Shown here: in pieces, positions 43,249 through 52,858 of the stretch
How the letters are laid out: each line of letters begins with the position of its first letter
Position numbering within the stretch: the stretch's first letter is position 1
Source: CALCEB01 sp035531475
GTDB lineage: Bacteria; Acidobacteriota; Terriglobia; UBA7540
DNA length: 64,000 nt
Assembly: GCA_035531475.1 (NCBI GenBank)
Contig: DATKST010000018.1
Span: 1 to 64,000 of the forward strand
Direction: 5' to 3'
Translations under genes and position numbers: made by a program
The notes under the pieces: generated by a model
Databases searched by the model: none
Told to the model about the DNA's origin: nothing
Seen by the model: only the letters and a program-made list of their open reading frames with translations

Positions 43249-46026
43249 ATGAATACAATCAAGGAATCCTCATGGATTCGCAACGGTCTGGCTTTGTTGT
43301 TTGTTGCCGCTGCGCTCTCTCCATTGGCGGGCCGAACGCACAGCAAGAAAGCCACGACAGAGCTTGCCGCGCCTGCCGTCGCCCGCCCCACATACATTGA
43401 ACGCAAGGGTGAGACCATCCTGCCGAACGGCCGCCTGATCACGCCGCGCGGCACACAAGTGACGGTGGCTCCGCATCCTTACGGTCTGGCGCTGAGCGCC
43501 GATGGAAAGACCGTGGTTACAGTCAACAGCGGCACGGCCCCGTTTTCAATCTCCATCATCACCCGCCTCGATAGCGGAAAGCCGGAAGTGGCGCAGATTC
43601 CGCAGGGATTCAAGCCGGGCGATGACGATCCGAAGAGCGTCTATCTGGGTGCGGCCATTGCGCCGGATAACCGCACGCTTTACGTCTCCGAGGGCAACAA
43701 CGGGGAAGTCGGCATTTTCGATTTGGCCGCACATAAGAGACTTGGCTCATTAAGCCTGAACGGTGAATTCCAAGGCAAGAGCTATGAGCATAGCCTGACC
43801 GGCGAAATTCGTCTCTCCCCGGATGGGAAATTTCTCTATGCGCTGGACATCGCTCATTTCCGGCTGGTGGTGATGGATCCTACGTCGAAACGAGTCGCTG
43901 CCAGTGTTCCGGTGGGCCGCCTGCCGTTCGCTTTGGCGCTTTCGCCGGACGGACGCCAGGCTTACGTCACGAATGTCGGCATGTTCCGTTATTCCTTGGT
44001 GGATGGCTACGACCCCAAAGATCCCGCCGATACCGGGATTGACTTCCCGGCTTTCGGATTTCCTTCGGAAGCTGCGGCCACCGGCGGCATGGTGAATGGC
44101 AAGCACGTGCCGGGACTGGGGGATCCGAATACAATGGCATCCAATTCGCTCTGGATCCTGGATGTCTCGAACCCGGACCAGCCACAAGTGACCGCAAAGC
44201 TGCGAACTGGCCTGCCTGTGGGCGATGAATCGGTGGGAGGCAGCAGTCCGGGTGGAGTGGTGGCGGGCAGGAAACGAATCTACGTCTCGAACGCCGCTCA
44301 GGACAGCATCAGCATCATCGACGCCCGGCGAATGAGGGTGGAGAAAACGGTGACACTTCAACCTGCGGCCTCGGTGCGCGGCTTGCGAGGCGTCTTGCCC
44401 TTTGGTTTGGCGCTCAGCCCGGATGAAAAGCGACTTTACGTGGCCTGTTCCGGCATCAACGCCGTGGCCGTGCTGGATGCGCACAACGGCAAGATACGGG
44501 GTTACATTCCAACCGGCTGGTTTCCGGCGCGAGTGGCTGTGAGTCCCGATGGATCATCGCTGTATGTGACGAACGCCAAAGGATTCGGCTCGGGGCCGAA
44601 CGGAGGTCCAACCTTTCGCAAAGGACCCGAAGGAACCTATATCGGCGACCTGATGAAGGGAACGGTTTCCATCATTGCAGCCCCATCCCGTGAGAGTTTA
44701 CATTCCAGCACCCGGCAGGTGCTGCATAACAATGGTTTTCTTCCGCCAGCCCAGGCGGCGCTGCATGTCCCGGATTTCCCCATTCCTCCGGCGGGAATGC
44801 CGAGCTCAAAGATTCACCACGTTGTCTTGATCGTGAAGGAAAACCGTACGTTTGACCAGGTCTTCGGTGATCTCAAAATTCCGGGCGCTCACGTCGAGGG
44901 TGATCCCGAACTAACGGATTACGGTATGGACTCTACGGCCGTGAATGAGAAGTTGAACCAGAGGGTGGAGCACGCCCACGTCACACCCAACCATCACGCG
45001 CTGGCCCGGCGCTTCGCCTTCAGCGACAATTACTATGTGGATTCGGACGTTTCCGTGGACGGCCATCATTGGCTGGTCGGAAACTATCCGAATGAAGTCA
45101 TTGAAACCGGAGTTCCGGCGGCCTACGGTGGACAGTTCGACTTCATCCCGGATAACAGCTTGCCGGGGCGCATCGGCGCCGGCTCCACCAGTCCCATTCC
45201 AGAAGCTTTTCTCGAAGCCGGCTCGCTTTGGGAGCACTTGGCGCGCCATCACATAAGCTTTCGCAATTACGGCGAGGACATGGAAATGGCGGGAGACACT
45301 GAAGACGGCGGCCTGGTGCCCACTGGGGTTCGGGAAGCTGTGAATATTCCCATGCCGGAGGTCCTGTTTGAGAATACTTCGCGCAGTTATCCGACCTTTA
45401 ATACCAATATTTCGGACCAGTACCGTCTGAAGCAGTTTGAGCAGGAATTCAACCTGCGCTACGCCAGCGGCAAGGATCCGCTGCCGCAATTCCTCTTCAT
45501 CTGGCTACCGGACGATCATACGGCGGAGCCTCGCCCGGCGGATGGCTATCCTTACCGGGCCTCCTATGTTGCGGATAATGATCTGGCGCTGGGGAAGCTC
45601 GTAGAGTTGTTTTCCCACAGTATCTATTGGAAGGACATGGCTATTTTCGTCACAGAGGATGACGCCCAGTCCGGAACGGACCATGTCGATGCGCACCGCA
45701 GCTTAATGATGGCGATCGGCCCCTATGCAAAAAGCGGAGTTTCCCACGTCCACACCAGCATGATGAGCATTCTAAAAACCATTGATCTGATTTTGGGCCT
45801 GCCTTACCTCAACCAATATGACGCGGCCGCCACGGACCTTTCTGCCTGTTTCACATCGACCCCGGACTTTACGCCTTATGTGGCGTTGCCGCCGGACCTG
45901 CGCATCTTTGATCCGGCGAAGGTTAATGAAACCGGAGCGAAGGCGGGCGCGGCGCGTTCGGCGCCGCTTGACGATCCTGCCGTCATTCGCCGGGAGATGA
46001 AGGAGACACAAAAGGAGCGCGAATGA
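43249..46026 (+). CDS. YncE-like beta-propeller fused to a phosphoesterase domain, exported
   Basis: A 925-residue protein. After a signal segment (ALLFVAAALSPLAG) the first 450 residues are YVTN-type beta-propeller repeats (PYGLALSADGKTVVTVNSGT, LPFALALSPDGRQAYVTNVG, FGLALSPDEKRLYVACSG, PARVAVSPDGSSLYVTNAKG). From about residue 525 comes a phosphoesterase/acid-phosphatase-like domain: HHVVLIVKENRTFDQVFGDL, HHALARRFAFSDNYYVDSDV, VDGHHWLVGNYPNEV and TEDDAQSGTDHVDAHRS (metal-binding acids and His). Similar propeller-phosphatase pairs are known across bacteria; the natural substrate is not. The ATG at 43249 follows GGTGATCT. The next gene starts 187 bases on and is unrelated. Confidence 0.87.
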   Translation: MNTIKESSWIRNGLALLFVAAALSPLAGRTHSKKATTELAAPAVARPTYIERKGETILPNGRLITPRGTQVTVAPHPYGLALSADGKTVVTVNSGTAPFSISIITRLDSGKPEVAQIPQGFKPGDDDPKSVYLGAAIAPDNRTLYVSEGNNGEVGIFDLAAHKRLGSLSLNGEFQGKSYEHSLTGEIRLSPDGKFLYALDIAHFRLVVMDPTSKRVAASVPVGRLPFALALSPDGRQAYVTNVGMFRYSLVDGYDPKDPADTGIDFPAFGFPSEAAATGGMVNGKHVPGLGDPNTMASNSLWILDVSNPDQPQVTAKLRTGLPVGDESVGGSSPGGVVAGRKRIYVSNAAQDSISIIDARRMRVEKTVTLQPAASVRGLRGVLPFGLALSPDEKRLYVACSGINAVAVLDAHNGKIRGYIPTGWFPARVAVSPDGSSLYVTNAKGFGSGPNGGPTFRKGPEGTYIGDLMKGTVSIIAAPSRESLHSSTRQVLHNNGFLPPAQAALHVPDFPIPPAGMPSSKIHHVVLIVKENRTFDQVFGDLKIPGAHVEGDPELTDYGMDSTAVNEKLNQRVEHAHVTPNHHALARRFAFSDNYYVDSDVSVDGHHWLVGNYPNEVIETGVPAAYGGQFDFIPDNSLPGRIGAGSTSPIPEAFLEAGSLWEHLARHHISFRNYGEDMEMAGDTEDGGLVPTGVREAVNIPMPEVLFENTSRSYPTFNTNISDQYRLKQFEQEFNLRYASGKDPLPQFLFIWLPDDHTAEPRPADGYPYRASYVADNDLALGKLVELFSHSIYWKDMAIFVTEDDAQSGTDHVDAHRSLMMAIGPYAKSGVSHVHTSMMSILKTIDLILGLPYLNQYDAAATDLSACFTSTPDFTPYVALPPDLRIFDPAKVNETGAKAGAARSAPLDDPAVIRREMKETQKERE

Positions 46027-46051
46027 AGGAATACGCAAGGGCGAATCTTGG

Positions 46052-46086
46052 TCCCTGCCCCGGGCGACCACCAGGGCCGCCCCTAC
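46052..46086. repeat. REP half-palindrome
   Basis: GTCCCTGCCCCGGGCGACCA and CCAGGGCCGCCCCTAC, only one arm set of the REP unit, 25 bases after the phosphoesterase gene. Confidence 0.6.
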
Positions 46087-46212
46087 GTCCGGGAGGACCC
46101 CATATCGTTTGCGGCCGCGATGGAGACGCCGGTGCGATAAAGCGAAGCAACTCATAACCCAGCCCATAAGTATTGCGCAAACACCGCATCTCCCGATATT
46201 CTTTTATTATCG

Positions 46213-46596
46213 ATGGCATCTCCCTGCAGAAAGTGTGGAGCGACGAAGACGGAGCCGGTCCGGCGCGACTTGGCTTACCATTTGGTGGATGCCCTCGGTT
46301 ACCGTCTTCGGGCGTGCTCCAATTGCCGCCGCCTGCGTGTTGTTCCCAAAAGTGTTTTCACGCCCAACGCGGTTGACGGCCTTTACATGGCGGGCAAAGA
46401 CGCCGGACAAGGTGGCAAGCTCTCCAAAGACCAGGGCCAAGCCGACTTTGATCCCGACGGCTTTAGCGGCTGCCCGCGCTGCGGGTCAAAGCAATTCGAG
46501 AGAACGCACCGCACCTGGCTGGAACGGAAGCTGAACCGGCCGCTCATGGCGCGATGCGTGGCCTGCTCGCGGCGGTTTCCTTTTCCCCGAGTGTGA
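46213..46596 (+). CDS. Double zinc-ribbon protein
   Basis: A 127-residue cytoplasmic protein with four CxxC pairs: CRKCG near residue 5, CSNC near 35, CPRCG near 87 and CVAC near 115, enough for two zinc ribbons. Between them is a basic segment (DLAYHLVDALGYRLRA). Function unknown; it could bind nucleic acid or protein. It precedes the murJ gene on the same strand with 44 bases between, so the two may be co-transcribed. Confidence 0.75.
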   Translation: MASPCRKCGATKTEPVRRDLAYHLVDALGYRLRACSNCRRLRVVPKSVFTPNAVDGLYMAGKDAGQGGKLSKDQGQADFDPDGFSGCPRCGSKQFERTHRTWLERKLNRPLMARCVACSRRFPFPRV

Positions 46597-46640
46597 GAGC
46601 CGTTTGCGCCCGGCACCGGGCCGGTCCATCAGCGCCCATC

Positions 46641-48233
46641 ATGACCACTTCTACGCTCCACACTTCGCTGACTCGCCGCATTATTCAATCCGCCGGAATC
46701 GTGATGGCCAGCGTTCTGCTGAGCCGCATTCTTGGTTTCGTGCGGGAATGGACGGTCGCGCACGAATTCGGCTCGAACGCCGTGACCGACGCCTATTATG
46801 CGGCTTTCACGCTGCCTGACTTCCTGAATTATCTGGTGGCCGGCGCCTTCCTGAGTCTCACCTTCATTCCCGTGCTCAGCCGTTGCATCGCGGAGAACCG
46901 CGAGGAAGATGGTTGGCGGGTGTTCTCCACCGTCACCACCTTCATGGGGATTGCCCTGGCCGGACTGGTGATCGTGGGGGAAATCTTTGCGCCGCAACTT
47001 GCCACCGCCATCGCGCCTGGCTTTCGAGCCTCTGAAAAAGAACACGTCGTCTTTCTCACCCGTCTGATGTTGCCTGCGCAGCTCTTCTTCTACGAGGGTG
47101 GCATCCTGAGCGCCGTTCAATACGCCAAAGGCCAGTTTGTGGTGCCTTCGCTCGCCCCCTTGATTTATAACGCCGCGATCATCCTGGGCGGCGTGCTGCT
47201 GGCCGCCCGCATGGGCATCACCGGATTTGCAGTTGGGGTGCTTGTCGGATCGCTTTCCGGCAATTTTCTGTTGCAAGTTTATGGCGCCCGCCGCGCCGGG
47301 GCGCGATACCTGCCGAATCTGCATATCCGCCATCCCGATTTCCGCTTCTTCGTCAAGCTCACCATTCCCATCATGCTGGCGTTCTCCATCGTTTTCACAG
47401 ACGACTGGATCATCCGCTTCTTCGGTTCTTACCTTGTCCCCGCGTCGATCACTTGGTTGAGTTATGCCAAAAACCTGATGCGCGTGCCCCTGGGGGTGGT
47501 GGGCCAGGCGGTGGGGGTTGCAGCCTTTCCATTCCTCGCCCAGCTTTATTCGGAAAAACGCTTTGAGGAGCTCAATCGCACCCTGAACGCCACGCTCAAG
47601 GGAATCATGCTGATCCTGCTGCCCATTTCGGCGCTGACCATTGCGGAGAGCCGCCCCTTGGTTTACATGGTGTTCTCCCACACGCGGCTGCGCCCGCCAG
47701 ACCTGGACGCGACGGCGGCAACCCTCGGGTTCTTTTCCTTGAGCATGTTCGCCTGGGGCGCGCAGAACATCCTGGCGCGCGGCTTCTACGCAGCACGGGA
47801 CACGCTGACGCCCGCCGTCAGCGGCACGATTATGACAGCTCTCAACTTGCCCATGTATTGGTTCCTCTGCCGCCACTTGCAATACCTGGGCTTGGCGCTG
47901 GCCAGCTCACTCGGCGTCATCGCTTACACCGCCGTGCTTTTTGTGCTGCTGAACCGCCGCATTCACAATGCTGAATCCACAGCGCTCCTCGTCTTCCTCG
48001 CCAAGATGGGCGTCGCCTCCACGCTGGGCGCTCTTGCATGCCATGAAGCTGCCAGCCTGCTTGAGGCCCGCATCGCATGGCAAAGCACGCATGGCGCTTT
48101 CCTGGTTTTGCTGGGCGCAACCGCCCCCGGAATCGTCCTGACCGGCCTCGGAGCCAAGCTGCTGGGCGTGCGCGAGTTGAGTATCTACATCCGCAGATTT
48201 ATGCCCCGGCTACGGCCATCGCCGGAGGTGTAA
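46641..48233 (+). CDS. murJ: MurJ, lipid II flippase
   Basis: About 530 residues with some 14 predicted membrane helices (MASVLLSRILGFVREWTVAH at the start, then ALAGLVIVGEIFAPQLATAI, ILGGVLLAARMGITGFAVGV and others). The MviN/MurJ signature includes LSRILGFVRE, DAYYAAFTLPDFLNYLVAGA near residue 60 and GGILSAVQYAKGQFVVPSLA near 155. It moves lipid II across the inner membrane for peptidoglycan synthesis. Start at 46641; upstream in-frame sequence overlaps the zinc-ribbon gene and is not family-like. Confidence 0.95.
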   Translation: MTTSTLHTSLTRRIIQSAGIVMASVLLSRILGFVREWTVAHEFGSNAVTDAYYAAFTLPDFLNYLVAGAFLSLTFIPVLSRCIAENREEDGWRVFSTVTTFMGIALAGLVIVGEIFAPQLATAIAPGFRASEKEHVVFLTRLMLPAQLFFYEGGILSAVQYAKGQFVVPSLAPLIYNAAIILGGVLLAARMGITGFAVGVLVGSLSGNFLLQVYGARRAGARYLPNLHIRHPDFRFFVKLTIPIMLAFSIVFTDDWIIRFFGSYLVPASITWLSYAKNLMRVPLGVVGQAVGVAAFPFLAQLYSEKRFEELNRTLNATLKGIMLILLPISALTIAESRPLVYMVFSHTRLRPPDLDATAATLGFFSLSMFAWGAQNILARGFYAARDTLTPAVSGTIMTALNLPMYWFLCRHLQYLGLALASSLGVIAYTAVLFVLLNRRIHNAESTALLVFLAKMGVASTLGALACHEAASLLEARIAWQSTHGAFLVLLGATAPGIVLTGLGAKLLGVRELSIYIRRFMPRLRPSPEV

Positions 48234-48518
48234 CGATTTGATGAAAATGAGCTTAGCAATCTATCAAGGCACTGAATAATGAATACCAGTTGGGCCTTGC
48301 AGCCAAAATCTCCGAGGGTGGCTCCGACATCGCCTTTTATGTCGGAGACCCTTGCGGCATCCATGCGATCACCACTGAAACAGTCAGTTTGCTAGGCGCC
48401 GGCGCGGCTTTGCCGCAGATTGAGGAAATCCGCAGCCATCTCAAGCAATTTATACGCCACCCTCTATAAGTTCTCTTGAATTTCAGGAGCGGATCCTTCT
48501 TGTCCTCTTGATCCGGGC
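48234..48518. other. Intergenic region without a recognised gene
   Basis: 285 bases between murJ and a MITE-like element. A short inverted pair is present around 48325-48346 (CCGACATCGCC, ATGTCGGAG). No gene is seen. Confidence 0.4.
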
Positions 48519-48703
48519 TAGCCGCAATGCTGTTCACTTAAGGTCCGTTCGAGAATAATGGACACAGTTGAACCAGAGCCCCTCACCCGCCACTTCGTGG
48601 CACCCTCTCCCCGCTTGCGGGGAGAGGGCCGGGGTAAGAGGTCAGGCGATGCGTCTGAGATCAAGATCATGAAACTTGCCTTAACTGAACAGTATTGGGG
48701 TTA
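48519..48703. repeat. MITE-like element, GGGGAGAGG core
   Basis: Left end TAGCCGCAATGCTGTTCACT and right end AACTGAACAGTATTGGGGTT are imperfect inverted repeats. The inside runs AAGGTCCGTTCGAGAATAAT, then the core palindrome (CCCTCTCCCCGC, GCGGGGAGAGGG), then ATCATGAAACTTGCC. It is 185 bases long with no coding capacity. The nearest relative is 62885-63070, in the same orientation. Confidence 0.85.
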
Positions 48704-48977
48704 GTCTGGGGATTTTCATTCAACAGAAGGCCGGTTAATCCCGAAATGGGCTGGGTAGGGTATTGGGTGGTGGGTAAGAAGCAAGGGAGGCGAATGGGCC
48801 GGGAGCCTTGAACTCCGGACATTTGCCATGTGGGGGCCGGGATTGTCTCAAGAAATGCCCGAATATTTTGGCCATAATTTTTAACGTTTTCAACCAAGCG
48901 CTTACCAGCGCGCAGAAGGTGTAGTAAAATTAAGAATAGTGCCCTACGGGCATATTTCCCGAAAAGGATTTCATTTA

Positions 48978-49958
48978 ATGAAAATAATTTGCATGATGAT
49001 AAAACCACGGTTCGCCGGGGCGATCGCATTTGCCCTCTTGGCGGCCAACTTCGCCTCCGGCCAGCAGTCCGCGGTCAAGACGGCCACGTCACCGCCCGCT
49101 ACGGCCAACACTCCCGCCAGCGCCGTTGTCCTGAAGGTCGGCAATAAAAATGTGACCAAGGAAGAAATCGATTACCTTCTCACCACCCTGAGCCCACAGG
49201 CGCAAAAGGAAGTGGAGAGCCGGGGCAAGCGGTCGGTGGGCGACCAGTACGCCGTGATGATGATCCTCTATCAAGCGGGTGTTGGTCAACACCTGGATCA
49301 GTCGGACCAGTATCACAAAGATATGACGCAACATCGCCGCCAGTTACTGGCCCAGCTCGAATATCAGGATCTGCTTTCGAAGGTGCAGGTGACGCAGCCC
49401 GAGGTCAGTGCATATTATGCATCGCATCCCGAGGAATTCCGGGAGGCGCAGGTGCGCCAAGTTGCCATTCGCTTGAAGCCGGCAACGGGTTCCGCAACGG
49501 ACCCAGGTCTTACGCTGGAGCAGGCCCAGACAAAGGCCAACGAAATTCGGGGCGCACTGGCGAGCGGGATGGATCCTGCCAAAGTGGCTCAACAATATTC
49601 TGTACCCAACGAAGTGAGGGTGACCGCCAACCCGCAGACCATTGCAGACAGTCCCCAGCTTCCGCCCTTTGTCAAAGACGTGTTCAGCTTGGGTATTGGC
49701 CAGTTCACGAAGCCTACGGAGGCGAGTGGCGCTTTGGTGATGCTTCAAGTGACGGGCCAATCCAAAATGCCCTTGACGGACGCGACGGCCAGCATTGAGC
49801 AGGCCCTCCGTCAGCAGAAGATGGAAGCGCAAATCGCGGCGATGAAGAGCCAAGCCAAGATCTGGATGGATCAGGGATACTTCGGCTCCGAGCCCGCTTC
49901 CTCCAGCACGGCGCCACCGGGCAACTCGGTTGGCCCCACCGGCAGCCCGAAGCCCTAA
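48978..49958 (+). CDS. Parvulin-like peptidyl-prolyl isomerase, exported
   Basis: About 326 residues. A signal peptide (FAGAIAFALLAANFASGQ) is followed by a SurA/PrsA-type N-terminal region (VVLKVGNKNVTKEEIDYLLT near residue 45) that is helical, then VTQPEVSAYYASHPEEFREA near 140, the usual lead-in to the parvulin domain, with LGIGQFTKPTEASGALVMLQ near 255, and a C-terminal helix. It should fold or chaperone exported proteins in the periplasm. The ATG at 48978 has AAAAGGATTTCATTTA before it. It ends in a Ser/Pro/Gly-rich tail next to a MITE-like element. Confidence 0.85.
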   Translation: MKIICMMIKPRFAGAIAFALLAANFASGQQSAVKTATSPPATANTPASAVVLKVGNKNVTKEEIDYLLTTLSPQAQKEVESRGKRSVGDQYAVMMILYQAGVGQHLDQSDQYHKDMTQHRRQLLAQLEYQDLLSKVQVTQPEVSAYYASHPEEFREAQVRQVAIRLKPATGSATDPGLTLEQAQTKANEIRGALASGMDPAKVAQQYSVPNEVRVTANPQTIADSPQLPPFVKDVFSLGIGQFTKPTEASGALVMLQVTGQSKMPLTDATASIEQALRQQKMEAQIAAMKSQAKIWMDQGYFGSEPASSSTAPPGNSVGPTGSPKP

Positions 49959-50145
49959 GTCCAACACTGTTCAGTTACGGTGGGTCTCATGATCTTGATG
50001 TCAGAGGCGTCGCCTGACCCCTCACCCCGGCCCTCTCCCCGCCTGCGGGGAGAGGGGGAACCGCGCAGCGGTGGATGAGGGGCACTGGTTCACCAGTGTG
50101 CATTATTCTCGAACGGACCTTAAGTGAACAGCATTGGCCCTAACC
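49959..50145. repeat. MITE-like element, GGGGAGAGG core, reverse orientation
   Basis: Starts GTCCAACACTGTTCAGTTAC directly after the stop codon of the isomerase gene and ends TTAAGTGAACAGCATTGGCC. The inside is the reverse complement of the 48519-48703 and 62885-63070 elements (TCATGATCTTGATGTCAGAG, core palindrome, TGCATTATTCTCGAACGGAC). Confidence 0.85.
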
Positions 50146-50300
50146 CGGATCATTCACGAACCTGCCTTCGGGAACTGTCAGGGCGTGGTTTTAATCACGC
50201 CGAAGAACCCCATTTCGAGTGTTCATGGCCGGGATGCGCAATCCATAGGACACCAAGCGCTGACGGTTCTCGACTAAAACTTCGTAAATCATCAAGGGTT
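50140..50300. repeat. Second inverted-end element, diverged
   Basis: Begins CTAACCCGGATCATTCACGA and ends ACTTCGTAAATCATCAAGGG. The ends match the 43053-43158 element in inverted orientation with several differences. It follows directly on the MITE-like element before it, sharing its last bases. Confidence 0.65.
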
Positions 50301-50561
50301 GAGTTGTTATTTAGAATGATGCGTTAAGTAAATTGTGACTATTTAAGATGTACCGTAATTGATTTATTAACAGAGTTGTTGAAAACCTTGCGGAAAATTT
50401 CGGTGGTTCGAGAAATTTTGGCCGGAAATTCACGGTCTCTTCCACTTTGCACCAACTATTCAGCACCCACGGGGGCTCGTGGCCGCCTCCGTGGGGCAGA
50501 CGCTGCGGTGATCTCACCTCCCCAACGGGGCCAGAGGTCGCATTGCACCCAACCCACGGGC
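50301..50561. other. Gene-free region with AT-rich first half
   Basis: 260 bases between a repeat and the end of a minus-strand gene. 50301-50400 is AT-rich; 50460-50560 has GC-rich direct words but no clear gene or hairpin. Confidence 0.35.
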
Positions 50562-50960
50562 CTAAAGCAGAGGGTGGGGCGGCTTCATCTTCACGGCGAT
50601 CACCTGATTGGGCTTGGTGAGTTGAAATTCCTCACTGAAAGTCTGGTGGTTCTGCGCCGTCACAATCAGCCGCATCGTCCCGAAAGGAATATGGGTAAAG
50701 CGGTAATGACCTTGAGGATTGGTTTTGGCGCTGTATTCAATGAGCCCGCGATTCTTCAGCTTTCCCCCTTTTTTGTTGAATTGGAGCGTCAAGCGGGCTT
50801 GGAAAATAGGGTGGTTGCTGGAGGCATCCGTGACGGATACGATCAGGCTGGTGTCATCGCCGGATTGCCCCCGAGCCGGCTTTCCCGCCAGTAGACTCGC
50901 GAACAAAATGGCCGCCCCCCATCCCATGAATTGTCTTCGCGCTGATCTTATGGAGCTCAC
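50562..50960 (-). CDS. Small secreted protein with carboxypeptidase-regulatory-like fold
   Basis: A 132-residue exported protein. The signal peptide GWGAAILFASLLAGKPARG is followed by a beta-sandwich of the carboxypeptidase-regulatory type (SLIVSVTDASSNHPIFQARL, TNPQGHYRFTHIPFGTMRLI). These domains are seen as extracellular modules; no catalytic residues are visible. The start is GTG at 50960, preceded by GGGAGGCGTCT. Divergent from the trans-sulfuration gene. Confidence 0.77.
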   Translation of the reverse strand: MSSIRSARRQFMGWGAAILFASLLAGKPARGQSGDDTSLIVSVTDASSNHPIFQARLTLQFNKKGGKLKNRGLIEYSAKTNPQGHYRFTHIPFGTMRLIVTAQNHQTFSEEFQLTKPNQVIAVKMKPPHPLL

Positions 50961-51186
50961 AGACGCCTCCCGCTGATGCCGTGGTCCAGCCCACGCGGCA
51001 TTTGAAAACCGGTGGCCCGGACACGAACATCATAGCAAATTTCGCGCGAATGGACGGAATCGTGGCTGTGCCCGCCCCATACCGGTCTTGACGCATGGCG
51101 CCGGTCCATTCACGGGATGAGGTCATCTGGGGGGAATCGGGAAACTTCAAGGCTAAATCGGAAATCACGAGAAGGGGAAAAGTCTC

Positions 51187-52329
51187 ATGGGATTTTCAAC
51201 CGATGCAATCCATGCGGGGCAGGAGCCGGATGCTGCGACCGGAGCCATCATCGTGCCCATCTATCAAACGTCAACCTACGTGCAGCAAGGACTCGGCAAG
51301 CACAAAGGGTATGAGTACTCACGCACCGCGAATCCCACCCGGGCTGCGCTTGAAAAGAATCTGGCGGCGCTCGAAGGCGGCAGGTTTGGATTTGGCTTTG
51401 CGTCCGGCATGGCCGCCACCCATACGCTGATGAGCACGCTCAAATCCGGCGACCACGTGGTGGCGGGGCACAACCTTTATGGAGGCACATTCCGCCTGTT
51501 TGAGCAGGTGTTGAAGGACTTCGGCCTCACGTTTACCTATGCCAACACCTGCCGGCCGGATGAGACCCGCAAGGCCATTCGTCCCAACACCCGGATGCTT
51601 TTCATTGAGACGCCCACCAATCCGGTGATGGAAATCACCGACCTGGCCACGGCTGCCCGCATCGCCCATGATCATGGGGTGACGCTGGCCGTGGACAACA
51701 CCTTTATGAGCCCGTATTTTCAGCGTCCCCTTGAATTTGGAGCGGACTTTGTGGTGTACAGCACCACCAAGTACCTGAACGGCCACAGTGATGGAGTCGG
51801 CGGAGCTTTGGTGATGAATGACGCCGGGCACGCTGAGAAGATTAAGTTTCTGCAGAACGCCGCCGGCGCCATTATGGGGCCATTTGATGCATGGTTGGTG
51901 CTGCGCGGCGTGAAGACCCTGGCCGTGCGCATGGAGCGGCATAACCAAAACGGCCAAGCTGTGGCCCAATACCTTCAGAAGCATCCCAAGGTGGGGAGGG
52001 TCAACTATCCCGGCTTGGCTTCGCACCCGCAACACGAGCTGGCCAAACGCCAGATGAAAGGATTTGGCGGAATGATCTCCTTTGAGACCGGTTCCCTGGA
52101 AAATGCCCGCGCCGTGCTGGGCGCAGTGCGATTGTGCTCGCTTGCCGAGAGCCTGGGCGGAGTTGAAACGCTGATTTCGCATCCGGCCAGCATGACTCAC
52201 GCCAGCGTTCCAGCCGAAGAGCGAACTCGCCTTGGGATCACGGACGGGCTGGTCCGGATTTCCGTGGGGATCGAAGACGTGGAGGACCTGATCGCCGACC
52301 TCGATCAGGCGTTGGCGAAGATAGGTTAG
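51187..52329 (+). CDS. Cys/Met metabolism PLP enzyme (cystathionine gamma-synthase/lyase type)
   Basis: A 380-residue PLP-dependent enzyme. Marks: FSTDAIHAGQEPDAATGAII at the start, YQTSTYVQQGLGKHKGYEYS near residue 25-45, the PLP-stacking Tyr region, DNTFMSPYFQRPLEFGAD near 180 and the PLP-lysine site STTKYLNGHSDGVGG near 198. The C-terminal SVGIEDVEDLIADLDQAL is typical. It could be cystathionine gamma-synthase, gamma-lyase or a related lyase; sequence alone does not decide. No neighbouring sulphur gene. Confidence 0.9.
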   Translation: MGFSTDAIHAGQEPDAATGAIIVPIYQTSTYVQQGLGKHKGYEYSRTANPTRAALEKNLAALEGGRFGFGFASGMAATHTLMSTLKSGDHVVAGHNLYGGTFRLFEQVLKDFGLTFTYANTCRPDETRKAIRPNTRMLFIETPTNPVMEITDLATAARIAHDHGVTLAVDNTFMSPYFQRPLEFGADFVVYSTTKYLNGHSDGVGGALVMNDAGHAEKIKFLQNAAGAIMGPFDAWLVLRGVKTLAVRMERHNQNGQAVAQYLQKHPKVGRVNYPGLASHPQHELAKRQMKGFGGMISFETGSLENARAVLGAVRLCSLAESLGGVETLISHPASMTHASVPAEERTRLGITDGLVRISVGIEDVEDLIADLDQALAKIG

Positions 52330-52365
52330 CTCTTTGCCCGGTGGTGCGGGAATCTTGTCCCGGTT

Positions 52366-52422
52366 GTAGGTGCTGGCCTTGTGCCTGCCCGTGATTCGGG
52401 CGAATATACGGGCCGCCCCTAC
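52366..52422. repeat. REP palindrome, diverged
   Basis: GTAGGTGCTGGCCTTGTGCC then GGGCCGCCCCTAC, with a central pair CCCGTGATTCGGG. Between the convergent PLP-enzyme and CutA genes. Confidence 0.7.
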
Positions 52423-52450
52423 CCGTGTGTCGATAGGAGGCGAAGAGCTT

Positions 52451-52786
52451 TCAATCCGCCCCTCCGGCCCGTTTCACTGAGTCATCAATCCACCCGAGGT
52501 AATCCGCAGAACCATCGACCACGGGCAGGCAGAGAATCTCCGGCGTCTTATAGCTATGAACTTTCTTGACTTCGGCTTCGATCTCCCGGAACAAGCCGCG
52601 CGTGCTCTTGGCGATCAGCAGGCACTCACGATCATCTTCAATCTTACCCTGCCAGCGGTAGATTGACCGGATGGGATGAATAATGTTGACGCAGGCCGCA
52701 AGTTCAGCCTGGACAAGATGCCGGGCAATTTTTTTCGACTCCAGCATATTGCGCGCCGTAATGAAAACTACGATCTTATCCGTCAC
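52451..52786 (-). CDS. cutA: CutA1-like divalent cation tolerance protein
   Basis: A 111-residue protein with the PII-like trimeric fold of CutA. Marks: IVVFITARNMLESKKIARHL at the N-terminus, AACVNIIHPIRSIYRWQGKI near residue 30-48, DRECLLIAKSTRGL near 52 and YKTPEILCLPVVDGSADYLG near 78. Its role in metal tolerance is known from enterobacteria but poorly defined elsewhere. The start is GTG 52786, after a GGAGGTGATGGCGG ribosome site. Confidence 0.92.
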   Translation of the reverse strand: MTDKIVVFITARNMLESKKIARHLVQAELAACVNIIHPIRSIYRWQGKIEDDRECLLIAKSTRGLFREIEAEVKKVHSYKTPEILCLPVVDGSADYLGWIDDSVKRAGGAD

Positions 52787-52858
52787 CCGCCATCACCTCC
52801 GCGCCAGAATCAAAACCATATTGCACGGCCAATGCCCCAAAGATACAATGGCGGAGTC

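Noticed and set aside
46629..47882. A 417-codon minus-strand frame opposite murJ
   Set aside because: Very polar, Gln/Glu/His-rich translation of the type produced by the complement of membrane-protein genes; no domain.
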